Source: Dermatemys mawii (taxonomy: Eukaryota > Chordata > Testudines > Dermatemydidae). From it: a DNA stretch of 64,000 bases. The translations under genes and the position numbers were made by a program. This document shows, in pieces, positions 22,915-33,176 of the stretch. Numbering within the stretch: the stretch's first letter is position 1; each line of letters opens with the position of its first letter. Below the pieces are notes generated by a model. The model was not told the origin of the DNA, did no database searches, and was given only the letters and a program-made list of their open reading frames with translations. The DNA lies in assembly GCA_007922305.1 (NCBI GenBank), contig ML677334.1, positions 22,155,915 through 22,219,914 on the forward strand. The letters run 5' to 3'.

Positions 22915-23018
22915 CCAACTGGATGACTTAGTTGGGGATTGGTCCTGCTTTGAGCATGGGATTGAGCTAGATAACCTCCTGAGGTCTCTTCCAACCCTGA
23001 TTATTCTATGATTCTATG
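22915..23018 (+). mobile_element. SINE or CR1 3' tail, sense
   Basis: Contains attggtcctgctttgagcat, ctagataacctcctgaggtc and the terminal attctatgattctatga. This tail is shared by CR1 and by the tRNA-derived SINE whose full copy is at 29063-29234. The tRNA-like head is not visible here. Confidence 0.75.
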
Positions 23019-23117
23019 AAGCTGAGGGACTTGATATACAAGGGATGGTTTCAAAGGGTTTCTCCCCTCCCTCCCTCCCTCCCAGTTTGGGGACAAAGGG
23101 AAAAATACTCTTGCCCC

Positions 23118-23236
23118 AATCTAGTAAAGTTCTTAAGCACGTGCTTAACTTTAAGCCTATGAGTAGTCCCTTTGAGGAGTTATGCTTAAAGATAAGTATG
23201 TGCTTAATCACATTGCTGAACTGGGACCCCTGAGCT
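23118..23236. repeat. Hairpin-type amniote repeat
   Basis: Left arm ttaagcacgtgcttaacttt and right arm aaagataagtatgtgcttaa are imperfect inverted repeats. It belongs with the dispersed self-complementary repeats at 1553 and 50385 in style but has a different sequence. Confidence 0.6.
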
Positions 23237-23239
23237 GAA

Positions 23240-23995
23240 GCAGACAAGTGAGTGTGATTCTAATCAGATAACCTCTTTCGTGGGAGTGGAATTACAAGTG
23301 AGGCAAGTGTCCCTTCTATTTGGATACCATAATACTTGGATTACTACTACCAGAGACTAAAATGCTCCAGGGGAGTCAGCATAAACTCTTTGACTCCTTC
23401 ATAAAGAAACAAAGAAACTGTAGGAGGTAGATTCATATACCCAGAAGTCTAAAGAAGCTTCTCAAATCTCCATTTGCAACAGAATGTGGGAGTGTTCGGT
23501 GAAATATTGAACAGGTGTTAACAGCTAGAGGCAAACCCACGTGGTTCTCAGGATAAAGACGTTATAAGGATTGTATTGCAAGGCAGATGTATAGAAGGAA
23601 ATGCATTTCTTCATATTCACACTAGCTCAGGCATTGGACCAGATGCTTGCAGAGCGGTCCAGAAGACTTCACTATATCAAACATCATAAAAGCATTGGGA
23701 AAGGGCCAAAACAGTCTATAAGAACATCCTCCCTGAGGGACTGTTTTGAAAGAATACCCTTATATAGGATAACCTCATCTCTAGCATTTAGGTAAAATCT
23801 CAGCACAATTCAATAAATTTAAGCTGTGTTCCAATGTAAAAATAATTCTTGCTTACTCTGAGGGAACTGAAAGGAAGAACTTTAGACCATTTCCTCAGAG
23901 TATCCAGAAAAACTTTTCTTTTGGAGGGCTATCACTCTGTCTGATTCTATTCTTAATACATAAACGAACAGCTGTTAGTGTTGAATGCATATGCA
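23240..23995. other. No recognised feature
   Basis: Could contain further DIRS-like 3' sequence, but no motif supports that. A 64-codon plus-strand frame at 23601 is not recognisable. Confidence 0.35.
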
Positions 23996-23999
23996 GTAA

Positions 24000-24430
24000 A
24001 TACCTCTGGTCAATCAACATTGATATAAGGAAAAGAAATCCTGTCAAACTAATTTGATTATTTTTAATGAGATTACATGGTTGGTTGATAAAGGTAATAG
24101 TGTTAGTGTAGTACACATAGAGTTCTGTAAGGTGTTTGACTTGGTTCAGCATGACATTTTGATTAAAAAACCTAGAATGATACAAAACTAACATGGCATA
24201 CATGAAACGGTCTAGAAGCTAGCTAACCACTACAATTCGTTTTGAGACCTAAGTGGGGAATCATGGAATGGGTAAGCTTCTAGGGGAGGTCCTGTAGGGA
24301 TTGGTTCTTGGCCGTAGGCTACTTTAACATTTTTGTTAATGACCTAGAAAAAAACATAAAATTAATACTGATAAAGTTTGAAGATGATAAAAAATGGGGG
24401 AATGGTAAATAATGAAGAGGATAGCAAGCG
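24000..24430 (+). mobile_element. CR1 RT fragment, sense
   Basis: Sequence such as aatcctgtcaaactaatttg, gtgtttgacttggttcagca and gacctagaaaaaaacataaa corresponds to the CR1 RT palm, running from the AFD box to the NDLE region. It is interrupted by stops and is bounded on the right by a different LINE. Confidence 0.65.
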
Positions 24431-24439
24431 CTTTATGCG

Positions 24440-25880
24440 CTTTTAATGACTTAATAAGGCAACTGGAGCTCCTCAGCACTTCATTTTCATGGAGGGGCTC
24501 TGTGTCAGTGCCTTTTATGTTAAAATCCATAACCTTGGCATGCCTTGTGCCAAAGTACTGCTTTGTGTCAACGTGTGGGCTTTATGTTCAAAGGCACTTC
24601 TGAACTGATGTTCCAAACCTTGAAAAGTTCCCACATCAAAGTCTCTCTCTATGAAGCAGAGAACCAAGGCTGCACATTGGGTTAGTCATCCATATTCTTT
24701 CAGGGCACTCCTAGTTAAGGATGGTTTGGACTCACAGGAATCCCATTTTGATTTAGAGTCTCTGAAGAACTTAATGTCTGTGTTAACATCTCAAATCAAT
24801 GATGTGCTTCGAGGCAAAGGCTGAGATACTCAGTGTAATTCTAGACCTGGTAGTTCCACTATCAACCAGATCTTTACTTTTAAGATAGCTTTTTGAGAAG
24901 ATGGATTAATTTATTAAGCCGTGCACAGCGATTCCATCGGGCCTTTGAGTCAGTGCATTGAGCAAGTTTGTGGGATCTGATGAGGCACCTCTGCATCCCT
25001 GGGAAGATAGTGTCCTTTATAAAGGGGCTCTATAATGGAATGGAAGACTGCATTTGAGTCAGTGGCACATGCACAGGATCATTTCCTACCTCCACAGGAG
25101 GTCACCATCGTCTGTTGACGGATAAGCTTGAGGAAGCTGCTGTTGGTGGCATCGAGCTGAACACTATTCCTCTTCAAGATCTTGAATACACTGATGATGT
25201 TGTCTTGTTAGCTTAGTTTGGTTCGATGCAGTAAATGGCTGTTCTGGTCAGTCAAGAAGCAGCATTATTAATTTGGATAAAGCTATGTCCTTGGCCATTA
25301 CCATGAAATAGCCTCCAGCTCAAGATTACAACCAGCTCAGTATTAACCTCTCCAGATGGGACATCAAGTAGGTGGCAGCTGTCAAATATATGGGCTGCAT
25401 CATCAACAATGCTGGAAGATGTTTGAAAGATGCAGATGCTGATATAGCAGCAGCTGCTGCCACGTTTCAGGCCCTTCATTGGCCTCTGTTGGGATCACAT
25501 GACATCAAGTTTGCCACAAAGTGGCGGAGTTATATGAACTATGGTTACGGCAACTTTGTTGAATGAAAGGGAAATGTGGGCATCAAGGAAGGCTAAAGAA
25601 TACTGGTTTGACATTTTTTATTCTGATTGTCAGCTGCTCCATATCAATTAGCAGGACAAGATCAGAAACAAAGGTATTCAAAGGTGAACCCAGCAATTGT
25701 CTCTGTCAGCATTGATTTCATTTTGGAAGCTTTCTTGGTATGGACATATAAGAATGAAAGACTAATTCTGAAGAGTGTGTACTAAGAAAAGCTGCTACGT
25801 AGCCAGCAATCATATGGATGGCAAAAGCTTTGGGTCCGTGACAGGAGTGTTGGTGAGGGACATAAACTGCACAAAAGTAG
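24440..25880 (+). mobile_element. RTE-like LINE remnant (not CR1)
   Basis: Readable RT occupies about 24940-25570 (see separate entry). Upstream (24440-24930) and downstream (25570-25880) sequence has no CR1 similarity and is assigned by position only. It lies between two sense CR1 copies. Confidence 0.5.
24940..25570 (+). pseudogene. RTE-like reverse transcriptase remnant
   Basis: Plus-strand fragments in order: 'AFESVH' stop 'ASLWDLMRHLCIP' and 'KIVSFIKGLYNGM' (about 24950-25040); 'AAVGGIELNTIPLQDLEYTD' with the catalytic YTDD box (about 25140-25205, normally YADD); and 'AAVKYMGCIINNAGRCLKDA' (25377-25440), the post-catalytic 'YLGSII..DG...DI..RI' segment. This order is typical of RTE and related APE-type LINEs and differs from CR1, which uses FADD. 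Stops and a frameshift break the frame. RTE is my best guess among related clades. Confidence 0.6.
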
Positions 25881-26554
25881 AAAGGCCAAAATGAGATTAA
25901 ACTAACTAGAGAAATAAAGGATAAGAAGAAAACATTCTACAAATATGTTAGAAGTAAGTAGACAACCAAGGGCAGGGCAGACCTGTTTTGGGGAGTGGGG
26001 AAACAATAAAAGAATATATGTAAATGGCAGAAGTGCTAAATAACTTTTTAGGTTGTGTTCATCAAAAAAGTTAGTAGCGACTGGACATCTAACACAGTGA
26101 ATGCCAGTGAAAATGAGATAGGATCAGAGGTTAAAATAGAGAAAGAACAAGTTAAAATTATTTAGAAAAGATAAATGTCTTGAAGTCACCAGGACTTGAT
26201 TAAATGCATCCTGAAATACTCAATGGACTAAGGAGATAACTGAGCCATTAGCGATTATCTTTAAAAAGTCATGGAAGATGGGAGAGATTCCAGAGGACTG
26301 GATATGGGCAAATACAGTGCCTATCTGTAAAAAGGAAATAAGAGCAAACCAGGGAATTACAGACCAGTCATCTTAACTTCAGTACTCAGAAAGATAATGG
26401 AGTTAAATAATTAAGCAATCAATTTGCTGACACTTAGGAGATAATAAGATAAGTAACAGCATGGATTTGTCAAGAATAAATTGTGTCAAAACAGCCTTAT
26501 AGCTTTCTTTGTCTGGTGGACGTGCAGGAGGTGGGAAGGTAGATATACTATATC

Positions 26555-27327
26555 TTGACTTTAATAAGTAAGCCTTTCGATATTATCTCTCATCACCCTA
26601 TCATAAACAAACTAAGGAAATACAACCTGGATGGAGCTACCGTAAGGTGGGTGCATAACTGGTTCGGAATTCGTTCACAGAGAGCAGTTATTAGTGGTTC
26701 GCAGTCAAGCTGGAAGGGCATATCAAGTGGGGTCCTGCAGGGATCAGTTCTGGGTCCAGTTCTGTTCAATATCTTCATCAGTGATTTAGATAATAGTGTA
26801 GAGAGTACTAAGCTCGGGGGTGGGGGGGTTTGCACCTGCTTTGGAGAATAGGATTAAAATTCAAAATGGTATTCCACTTAGGAAGGAACAATCAGTTACA
26901 CACAGACAAAATGGGAAATGACTACCTAGAAAGGAGTACTGCAGAACGGACTCCAAGGGTCATAGTGGATCACAAGCTAAATATGAGTCAACAGGGTAAC
27001 ACTGTTGCAAAAAGAGCAAACATCATTCTCTGCTGTATTAGGAGAAGTTTTGTAAGCAAGACACGAGAAGTAATTCTTCTGCTCTACTCTGCGTTGATGT
27101 GGCCTCACCTGGAGTATTGTGTCCAGTTCTGGTTGCCACATTTGAGGAGAGTTGTGGATAAACTGGAGAGAGTCCAGAGAAAAGCGACAGAAATGATTAA
27201 ACGTCTAAAAAACATGACTCATGAGGGAAGATGGAAAAAATTGAGTTTGTTTAGTCTGGAGAAGAGAAGACCGAGAGGGGATTTGATAATAGTTTTCAAG
27301 TACGTAAAAGGTTGTTGCAAGGAATAG
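26555..27327 (+). pseudogene. CR1 reverse transcriptase remnant
   Basis: Two overlapping frames carry the palm and thumb. The first (26555-26851) has '[16 protein letters not shown]', then '[20 protein letters not shown]'. The second (26830-27327) has 'FHLGRNNQLHTDKMGND', then 'WPHLEYCVQFWLPHLRRVV' and 'FSLEKRRPRGDLI'. Between them a G-rich junction near 26815-26830 replaces the stretch that should encode the catalytic FADD box, so the enzyme is dead even apart from the frameshift. The order is typical of CR1. Confidence 0.85.
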
Positions 27328-27616
27328 GGAGAAAAATTGTTTTTCTTAATCTCTGAGGATAGGACAAGAAGCAATGGGCTTAAGTAGCAGCAAGGGCAGG
27401 TTAGGTTGGACATTAGGAAAAACTACATAACTTTCAGGGTCGTTAGGCACTAGAATAAATTGCCTAGGAAAGTTGTGAAATCTCCATCATTGGAGATTTT
27501 TAAGAGCACGTTAGCCAAATACCTGTCAAGGATAGTCTAGATAAAACTTAGTCCTGCCATGAGTGCAGGACACTGTACTACGTGACCTCTCAAGGTTTCT
27601 TCCTGTCCTACTAGTC

Positions 27617-28366
27617 CAGGGGTGGGCAAACTTTTTGGCTTGAGGGCCACATTGGCGTTAAAAATTGTGTAGAGGGCTATGCCTTCCCCAAACAGCCTGA
27701 CCCCACCCCTTAGCCAGCCCCCACCCACTTTCCATCCCCTGACTGCCCCCATCAGAGCCCCTGACCCATCTAAACCCCGCCCCCCGCCGCTTCTTTTCCC
27801 ATGATGGCCTCCTCCGGACCCCCCCCCCCACAACTGCCAGAACCCCACCCCTTATCTAAGCTCACCTGCTTTGTTCGCTAACTACCCCCTCCATAGATTC
27901 CCCACACCCTAACCACCACCTTCCGGGACCAGACCCCCCATCTAAGCCCCCCTGCTTTGTTCCCTGACTACCCCTTCCCAAGATCTCCCCACCCTAACCC
28001 TCCAGGACCCCACCACCTAAGCCCCCCTCCCTTGCTTACCACACTCAGCCGGGCGCTCCTCGATCCAGCCCCTGGCCCAGGAGCGCAGGGCTCTGCAGCC
28101 CGCTGCTGTCGGCCTGGCCAGGGAGAGCGTGGCCCCACGGCTCCCTGTGCTCGATCCGGGCCCCCGGCCAGGGAGCACGGGGCCCCGCAGCCAGCTGCGC
28201 TCGACCCGGCCCGGAGCGCGGGGACCCGTGGCACACCATGCTTAGGCTGGCCTCTGGGCCGGGAGCGTGGGGCCGCTGGCCCTGTGCCCCAGCCCAAGCT
28301 CAGAGGCCGGATAAAAATGGCCAACAGGCCACATGTGGTCCGCGGGCCATAGTTTGCCCACCCCTG
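27617..28366. mobile_element. hAT-type transposon, GC-rich, in CR1 3' end
   Basis: Ends caggggtgggcaaactt and agtttgcccacccctg. Exact 8-bp target duplication TACTAGTC at 27609-27616 and 28367-28374. Length is 750 bp, same family as 9990-10859. Stop-poor GC-rich frames of 100-150 codons on both strands are composition artefacts. Confidence 0.92.
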
Positions 28367-28382
28367 TACTAGTCTATGATTA

Positions 28383-28610
28383 AAGAGACAAGTTGGGTGA
28401 GGTAATATCTTTAATTGGATCAACTTCCGTTGGTCAGAGAGACAAGCACTGAGCTACAGAGAGCTTTTCTTCGGGTCTGGAAAATGAAGAAGAGCTTTGT
28501 GTAGCTCAAAAGCTTCTCTCTTTTTCTCAAACAGAAGTTGATCCAATAAAAGATATTACCTCACCCACCTTGTGTCTCCTAACATCTTACGACCAGCACT
28601 GCATAAACTG
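28383..28610. mobile_element. PLE inverted pair with two decayed hammerhead-type cores
   Basis: Left arm (28383-28478) is a minus-strand PLE tail; right arm (28479-28610) is the plus-strand version. Both contain ggatcaactt/aagttgatcc and gtgaggtaatatct/agatattacctcac. Each arm carries a hammerhead-like core: plus strand 28484-28513 reads atgaaga, a GAGCT/AGCTC stem, then aaaa; the left arm carries the reverse equivalent. Consensus boxes CTGANGA and GAAA are each mutated. PLEs are known to carry hammerheads and to insert as inverted or tandem pairs. Confidence 0.7.
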
Positions 28611-28895
28611 AATCGTTTATCAGACCACCTTAAACACCTTGCCAGAGATTGTTTGGGGTAGTGCTCAATTTTGAAGACGACTACATCCTTTTTGGGATGT
28701 GCCAAGATGGAGATCTAAGGTACTCCTTTCTGTCCAAAGAGTTTGGGATAATGTTTTCAGGAGAGGAGAGATGCCCTAAAAATATGTATTCTCTTCTAGA
28801 TTCTACTGGATTGATGTTCAAAGGTGAGGACAGAAGAAAGGGCAGTGGAAACAGTTTTCATACACCTACAGAAAGGCATCAAAGCTAACACAGAT

Positions 28896-29049
28896 CAGTG
28901 GTGCTCAAACTGTGGTTCAGGACCCCTGAGTGGGTCACAACCCCCTCTTAATGGGGGGTCATCAGGACTGGCTTAGACTTGCTGTGGCCCATGTAGTAAT
29001 TGCTATTGTCCAAATAGCATCGCAGTGCAACGATGTTTGAGAACGCTTG
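28896..29049. mobile_element. hAT MITE, short
   Basis: Ends cagtggtgctcaaac and gtttgagaacgcttg. Target duplication is decayed (ACACAGAT at 28888-28895, ACTTAGAT at 29050-29057, six of eight identical). Length is 154 bp. Confidence 0.7.
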
Positions 29050-29062
29050 ACTTAGATAATTT

Positions 29063-29234
29063 TAGAATCATAGACTATCAGGGTTGGAAGGGACCTCAGG
29101 AGATCATCTAGTCCAACACCCTGCTCAAAGTAGGACCAATTTTGCCCATTATCCCTAAATGGCCCCCTCAAGAATTGAGCTCACAATGCTGTGTTTAGCA
29201 GGCCAATGCTCAAACCACTGAGCTATCCCTCCCT
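29063..29234 (-). mobile_element. tRNA-derived SINE with CR1 tail
   Basis: On the minus strand it begins agggagggatagctcagtgg. The A-box-like tagctcagtggtttgag lies at 29209-29225, and a B-box-like ttgtgagctcaattc around 29170-29188. A linker with ccatttagggat follows, then the CR1-type tail ttggactagatgatctcctg ending in gatagtctatgattct. Reptile SINEs built from a tRNA head and a LINE CR1 3' tail are established. B box differs from GGTTCGANTCC, so pol III transcription is doubtful. Confidence 0.8.
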
Positions 29235-30090
29235 ATGCTACTTGAAGGAGGGCATCAAGGTCACAAAAGCACAAAGTTTTGAGAAAATAACTGTTGCTGT
29301 GAAGAGGCATGCTGGGACTTAAAGGGAAGAAGAATCAGAGAATAGAGAAATACTGTCCAAACAGAAGCTGAAGTGCATGTGAGTTACAGATCTGGAATTG
29401 CCTTGAAAGCGTGAAGTTCTGATGGGATGTTTCAGTGACCTTGGTTAGGAAGGAGCAGAAAATAGAATAAGACATTCATAGATGAGTGGGGGAAATGAAA
29501 AGCTGCCAGTTGGTAGCCATGTAGAAAGGACAGCCTGTTGTCTTAGACCATGTTCAGTAGAGCTTTGAAAGGGAGATTTGATGGCTATTTCCTTTTAGGA
29601 GTTTGAAAAGTTGAGGATTTCTTGGTTTCAGCTCATAGACAATTGAGAGAACATGATGGTGGTTCCAGCTGGAATAATTTCCATGTTCCTATCCAAGAAT
29701 ATTGGTTTTAGTGGTTTTTCCAAGCATTTTTAATCAAAATTTTTCTAGCAGAAAGTGGCCTGATTACGTTTTGGTCATTAGTTAAAATTGTATGACAGTA
29801 TATTTTATTATTTGACAAATGGCATGTAATTGTATACTTAGAATGTATATTGATGTATACACACAAGGGGAGGATTAAGGTTTTGCACTCTATCTCAGAC
29901 TCTGGCATTTCTCAATTTTTCAGTGTTTACTATACAATCACAAAACTTTCTTAATGTGGATCCAGAAGATGCAGCCAAGCTTTGAAAGAGCACCAGACTG
30001 TGGTAGGATTTTTTGACATTATTTGGTCAATAATCTATCAGAAGAGAGCACCAGCCACGTAAAACTCACATTTTTGTTACATTACTAGAA
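29235..30090. other. No recognised feature
   Basis: AT-rich single-copy-looking DNA; no coding signal. Confidence 0.4.
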
Positions 30091-30094
30091 TGAT

Positions 30095-30880
30095 GACATT
30101 ATTTGATGACAAACTACAACCTGCGGGCCGGATCCAGCCCATGAGAGCATCCAGTCTGGCCCCCAGGGAGGCTGCCTCCGGCTCTTCTCCAGAGCCGTGC
30201 TGCACGGGCACCGCTGCGGGCCGGGGCAACGCGCTTCCCCCCACTCCCCTGGGAGCCATGTGGGCAGCGCTCAGGGGGCCAGGGCAGCACGCTTTCTCCC
30301 CCCCTCCCTCCCCTGAGCCGCGCTGGTAGCGCTCGGGGACGGGGCAGCGTGCTCCCCCGGAGCCATGCTGTGCAGACAGAGCTCTGGGGGCCGGGGCTGC
30401 GTGCTCCCCCTCCCCTGGAGCCAAGCAGAGCAGGTATGGTAATGGGGGGATAAGGAAGGGGATCTGGGATGGTGGTTGGGGGGGCTCTGCAGGGGGCGGT
30501 CAGGGGGTGGGTTGGATAGGGGGTGGGATTCCGGGATGGTGGTTAGGGGGTGGGAGGGTGGATGGGGTTGGGGCAGTCAGAGAACAGGGAGCAGGGGAAA
30601 TGGTTAGGGGGTGGGAACCTGGGGGGTGGTTAGGGGTCTCTGGAAGGGGCAGTCAGGGGACAAGGTCGGGGGGGGCGGGTTGGATGGGTCGGGGATTCTG
30701 AGGGGGCCGGACAGTAGCCCAACAGTGGCTAGTGCCAGATGCATCACAGAAAATTAAAAGAACAAGGCAATTATCAAGTGATCCATCCAGTGATTGAGGG
30801 CTGGGCCTTCCCTACCCGGCCCTCCATATAATTTTGCAAACCCGATGTGGCCCTTGGGCCAAAAAGTTTGCCCGCCCCTG
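30095..30880. mobile_element. hAT-like GC-rich element
   Basis: Left side acaacctgcgggccggatcc and right end ggccaaaaagtttgcccgcccctg-type sequence resemble the hATs at 9990 and 27617. The left terminus is eroded and no target duplication is visible. The interior is G-rich on the plus strand (30440-30700) with tandem gggggtggg-like units. It contains an odd CR1 piece at 30724-30786. Confidence 0.6.
30724..30786. repeat. 63-bp CR1-derived segment, copy A
   Basis: Identical to 32250-32312 except for one base (a versus g at position 54), same orientation. In copy B it sits inside a longer antisense CR1; here it is isolated within the hAT-like element and lacks the CR1 3' end. Confidence 0.9.
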
Positions 30881-30884
30881 TTGT

Positions 30885-31775
30885 AGACAGTGTTACAACG
30901 TGACACTGTAACTGTAGTCTTTCAAGTTCTTTTTCTTAGCACATGGGCAACTGTTCAGCCTTGGGAAGGCTTGTTATGTAAGGTTATGTATAGAAGGTGT
31001 GTGAACATCAGGAGAATTTGATCTCTGCAATCAATTCTTGAGCCAGATTTATTCTTTGGGAACTGAGCATTGATGTTGGGAGGAGATTTTTCAAAGGAGG
31101 GTTACCTGCATGCTGTTTGTGACAACCTATGTTCCAGGTTTGTGTTTATATGGGTAGATAAAAATGATTACACTTGGAGTTTGCCTAGAATTTAGGTCCC
31201 TGATTTATCTTCCACTGGTAAGCCAACATACAAATCCCTAGACATCTGCTGCAGCTTGACAGAGAGGAAACAACATTTTGATTTCAGCATGATGATTGTG
31301 TTTTTAAATGCCCTCCTGAATTAACTCTTTAATTGTTCAGGTTAAAAATATGACAGACGATGTAAATGGCTAACATACTGTAGGTGCAGGCAACAAGTAC
31401 AGCCTTCAGGTGTTCCTGACAAAATATGCATGCTACTGGACAATAGTCAAGAGTTGTTCTGAAATTAGATTTTGGTAATAAAATGTGGAATCGAATTCAA
31501 AAACATATGTTGATTTACTGTTACAGGATGTGAATTTTTCTCTACTGTTCTGTGCAATGTTTCTCTAGGTAGCACTTCTTTTCTCTTTCCAGATGGCATC
31601 CATGATACCACTTGATGTAGAAATTGCATTGGTGGCATCCTTAAAGAGTGTCCTAAATATGTCCGTTGTCGTTGTCTTCCCATGCTTGGTGCTTTATGCT
31701 TTAAAACTAGCAAACTGATAGGTCTGAAAATGTAATAGTAAACGGGGAATCATCTTTGTACAGGTGTGTTTCTAG
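30885..31775. other. No recognised feature
   Basis: Single-copy-looking DNA; the 82-codon minus-strand frame at 31465-31713 has no recognisable motif. Confidence 0.4.
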
Positions 31776-31777
31776 TG

Positions 31778-31856
31778 GAGTATAAATGTATGCATCTAGG
31801 AACAGGTGCTCACACTAGATGATTTCAATGATCCCTTCTGGCCTTGGAATCTATGT
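31778..31856 (+). mobile_element. CR1 3' end fragment, sense
   Basis: Contains ggtgctcacactagatgatt and gatcccttctggccttggaa followed by tctatg, the CR1 3' terminus. Severely 5'-truncated. Confidence 0.7.
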
Positions 31857-32187
31857 ATTTAATATGAGAGACTTAATTTTTTTTGTATTTCTAATTTTTT
31901 AAAACTTTACAATCTCAAACGTTAATGTTCCTCATTTAACCCCCACCCACTCACTGTTACAGGAACGGGGAGTTGTGTAATTTTTTTCATCCAGTGCTAC
32001 AAAGTGCAGCACTTTATTGTATTTACACAAACGCTACCTAAGTAACGTCCATTGTTTTCTTGCAACTTCATAGGTTTTAAACTATACCATTTCATAGATA
32101 CAGAATAAATCTTAATATGGTATTGTATAGTTCTGCAGTTTAGTCTTATAGAGTTGCACAACACTAGTTACACTTGAGATAAATATT
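31857..32187. other. No recognised feature
   Basis: AT-rich spacer between two CR1 fragments. Confidence 0.4.
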
Positions 32188-32790
32188 TTAACATAAGAGT
32201 GGCCATATTGGGTCGGACCAATGGGCTGTCCAGTGTGTTGTCTTCCAATAGTGGCTAGTGCCAGATGCATCACAGAAAATTAAAAGAACAAGGCAATTAT
32301 CAGGTGATCCATTCTCAGTCGTCCAGTCCCAGTTTTTGGCAAGCAAAGGCTGAGAGACACCCAGAGTATGGGAATCTGTCCCTAGCCATCTTGCTAGTAA
32401 CCTTTGGTGAGCCTATCCACCATGAATTCATCTAATTATTCGCACAACATCCCCTGGCAACAAGTTCCACAGGTTGACAGTTGTGTGAAGAAATACTTTG
32501 TTTGTTTGTTTTAAGCCTGCCACCTATTAATTTCATTGAGTGATCCCTAGTTCTTGCGTTATGCAAAGGGATAAATAAAACTTCCCTATTCACTTGCTTC
32601 ACCGCATTCATGATTTTATAGACCTCTGTCATAGGCCTCCTTAATCGTCTTTTTTCTAAACTGAATAGTCAGTCCATCTTTTTTATCTTTCCTCATATGG
32701 AAGCTATTCCATACTCCTGACAGTTTTTGTTACCCTTCTCTGTACTTTTCTAATTCTAATCTTTTTTGAGGTTGTACTGCAAGTATGTGT
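32188..32790 (-). mobile_element. CR1 LINE 3' portion, antisense
   Basis: The 3' terminus acataagagtggccatattg lies at the left. It contains ccctggcaacaagttccaca and, on the minus strand, a 66-codon relic with 'MTEVYKIMNAVKQVNREVLF' at 32432-32632 matching the CR1 C-terminal region. Truncated on the right near 32790. Confidence 0.8.
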
Positions 32791-32992
32791 AAAACTAGCT
32801 CTTGGTGAAGTCTTTATTTTTAAAATATTTTCTCAAACTTACCCATAGTCTCTCCCTCAATGCAGTTGGGCAGTTTGAATTTTTAAGGTTAATTTTGAGT
32901 TGTGTTGTGTGCAGAAACAGTCAGAACATTTTGGTTTTGTTTCTTTAAATGGATAAGTTTGTGCACTCCACCGCTTTCATTTGCTTAACTCA

Positions 32993-33176
32993 GGGCTTGT
33001 CTACACACAAAAATTGCATTGGTGTAACTAAATTGGCTTCTAATTAAAGTAACTTCTTAATAAGCTAAATCTTGAACCAGTTTCAGAGCATCCACATAAG
33101 GGGATTGCACCATTTTAATCAAATTGATTTAGAAACCAATTTAAACTGCTGCAATTTCTGATGTGGAGACAAGGCC
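32993..33176. mobile_element. Harbinger-like MITE
   Basis: Ends gggcttgtctacacac and tgtggagacaaggcc are inverted repeats of the same family as 9891. Target duplication is not clear. A second, weaker MITE-like stretch ending agtgtaggcaag follows at about 33195-33310. Confidence 0.6.

Larger units (their letters stand above)
25885..28382 (+). mobile_element. CR1 LINE, sense, with hAT in its 3' end
   Basis: Runs from the endonuclease-RT linker (aaacattctacaaatatgtt at 25930) through RT to the 3' UTR. The 3' terminus tgacctctcaaggtttcttc is split by the hAT at 27617-28366 and finishes as tatgatt after 28374. Because the hAT target duplication is intact, the CR1 end can be rejoined unambiguously. 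Confidence 0.8.

Noticed and set aside
27957..28423. Open frames of 131 and 151 codons on opposite strands
   Set aside because: Same explanation: GC-rich hAT interior; the minus-strand frame even runs through the target duplication into the PLE.
29160..29234. tRNA-like sequence on the minus strand
   Set aside because: A- and B-box-like motifs belong to a SINE head; no cloverleaf with acceptor and anticodon stems can be formed.
30077..30424. 115-codon minus-strand frame, Ala/Gly-rich
   Set aside because: Within the GC-rich hAT-like element; no conserved motif.
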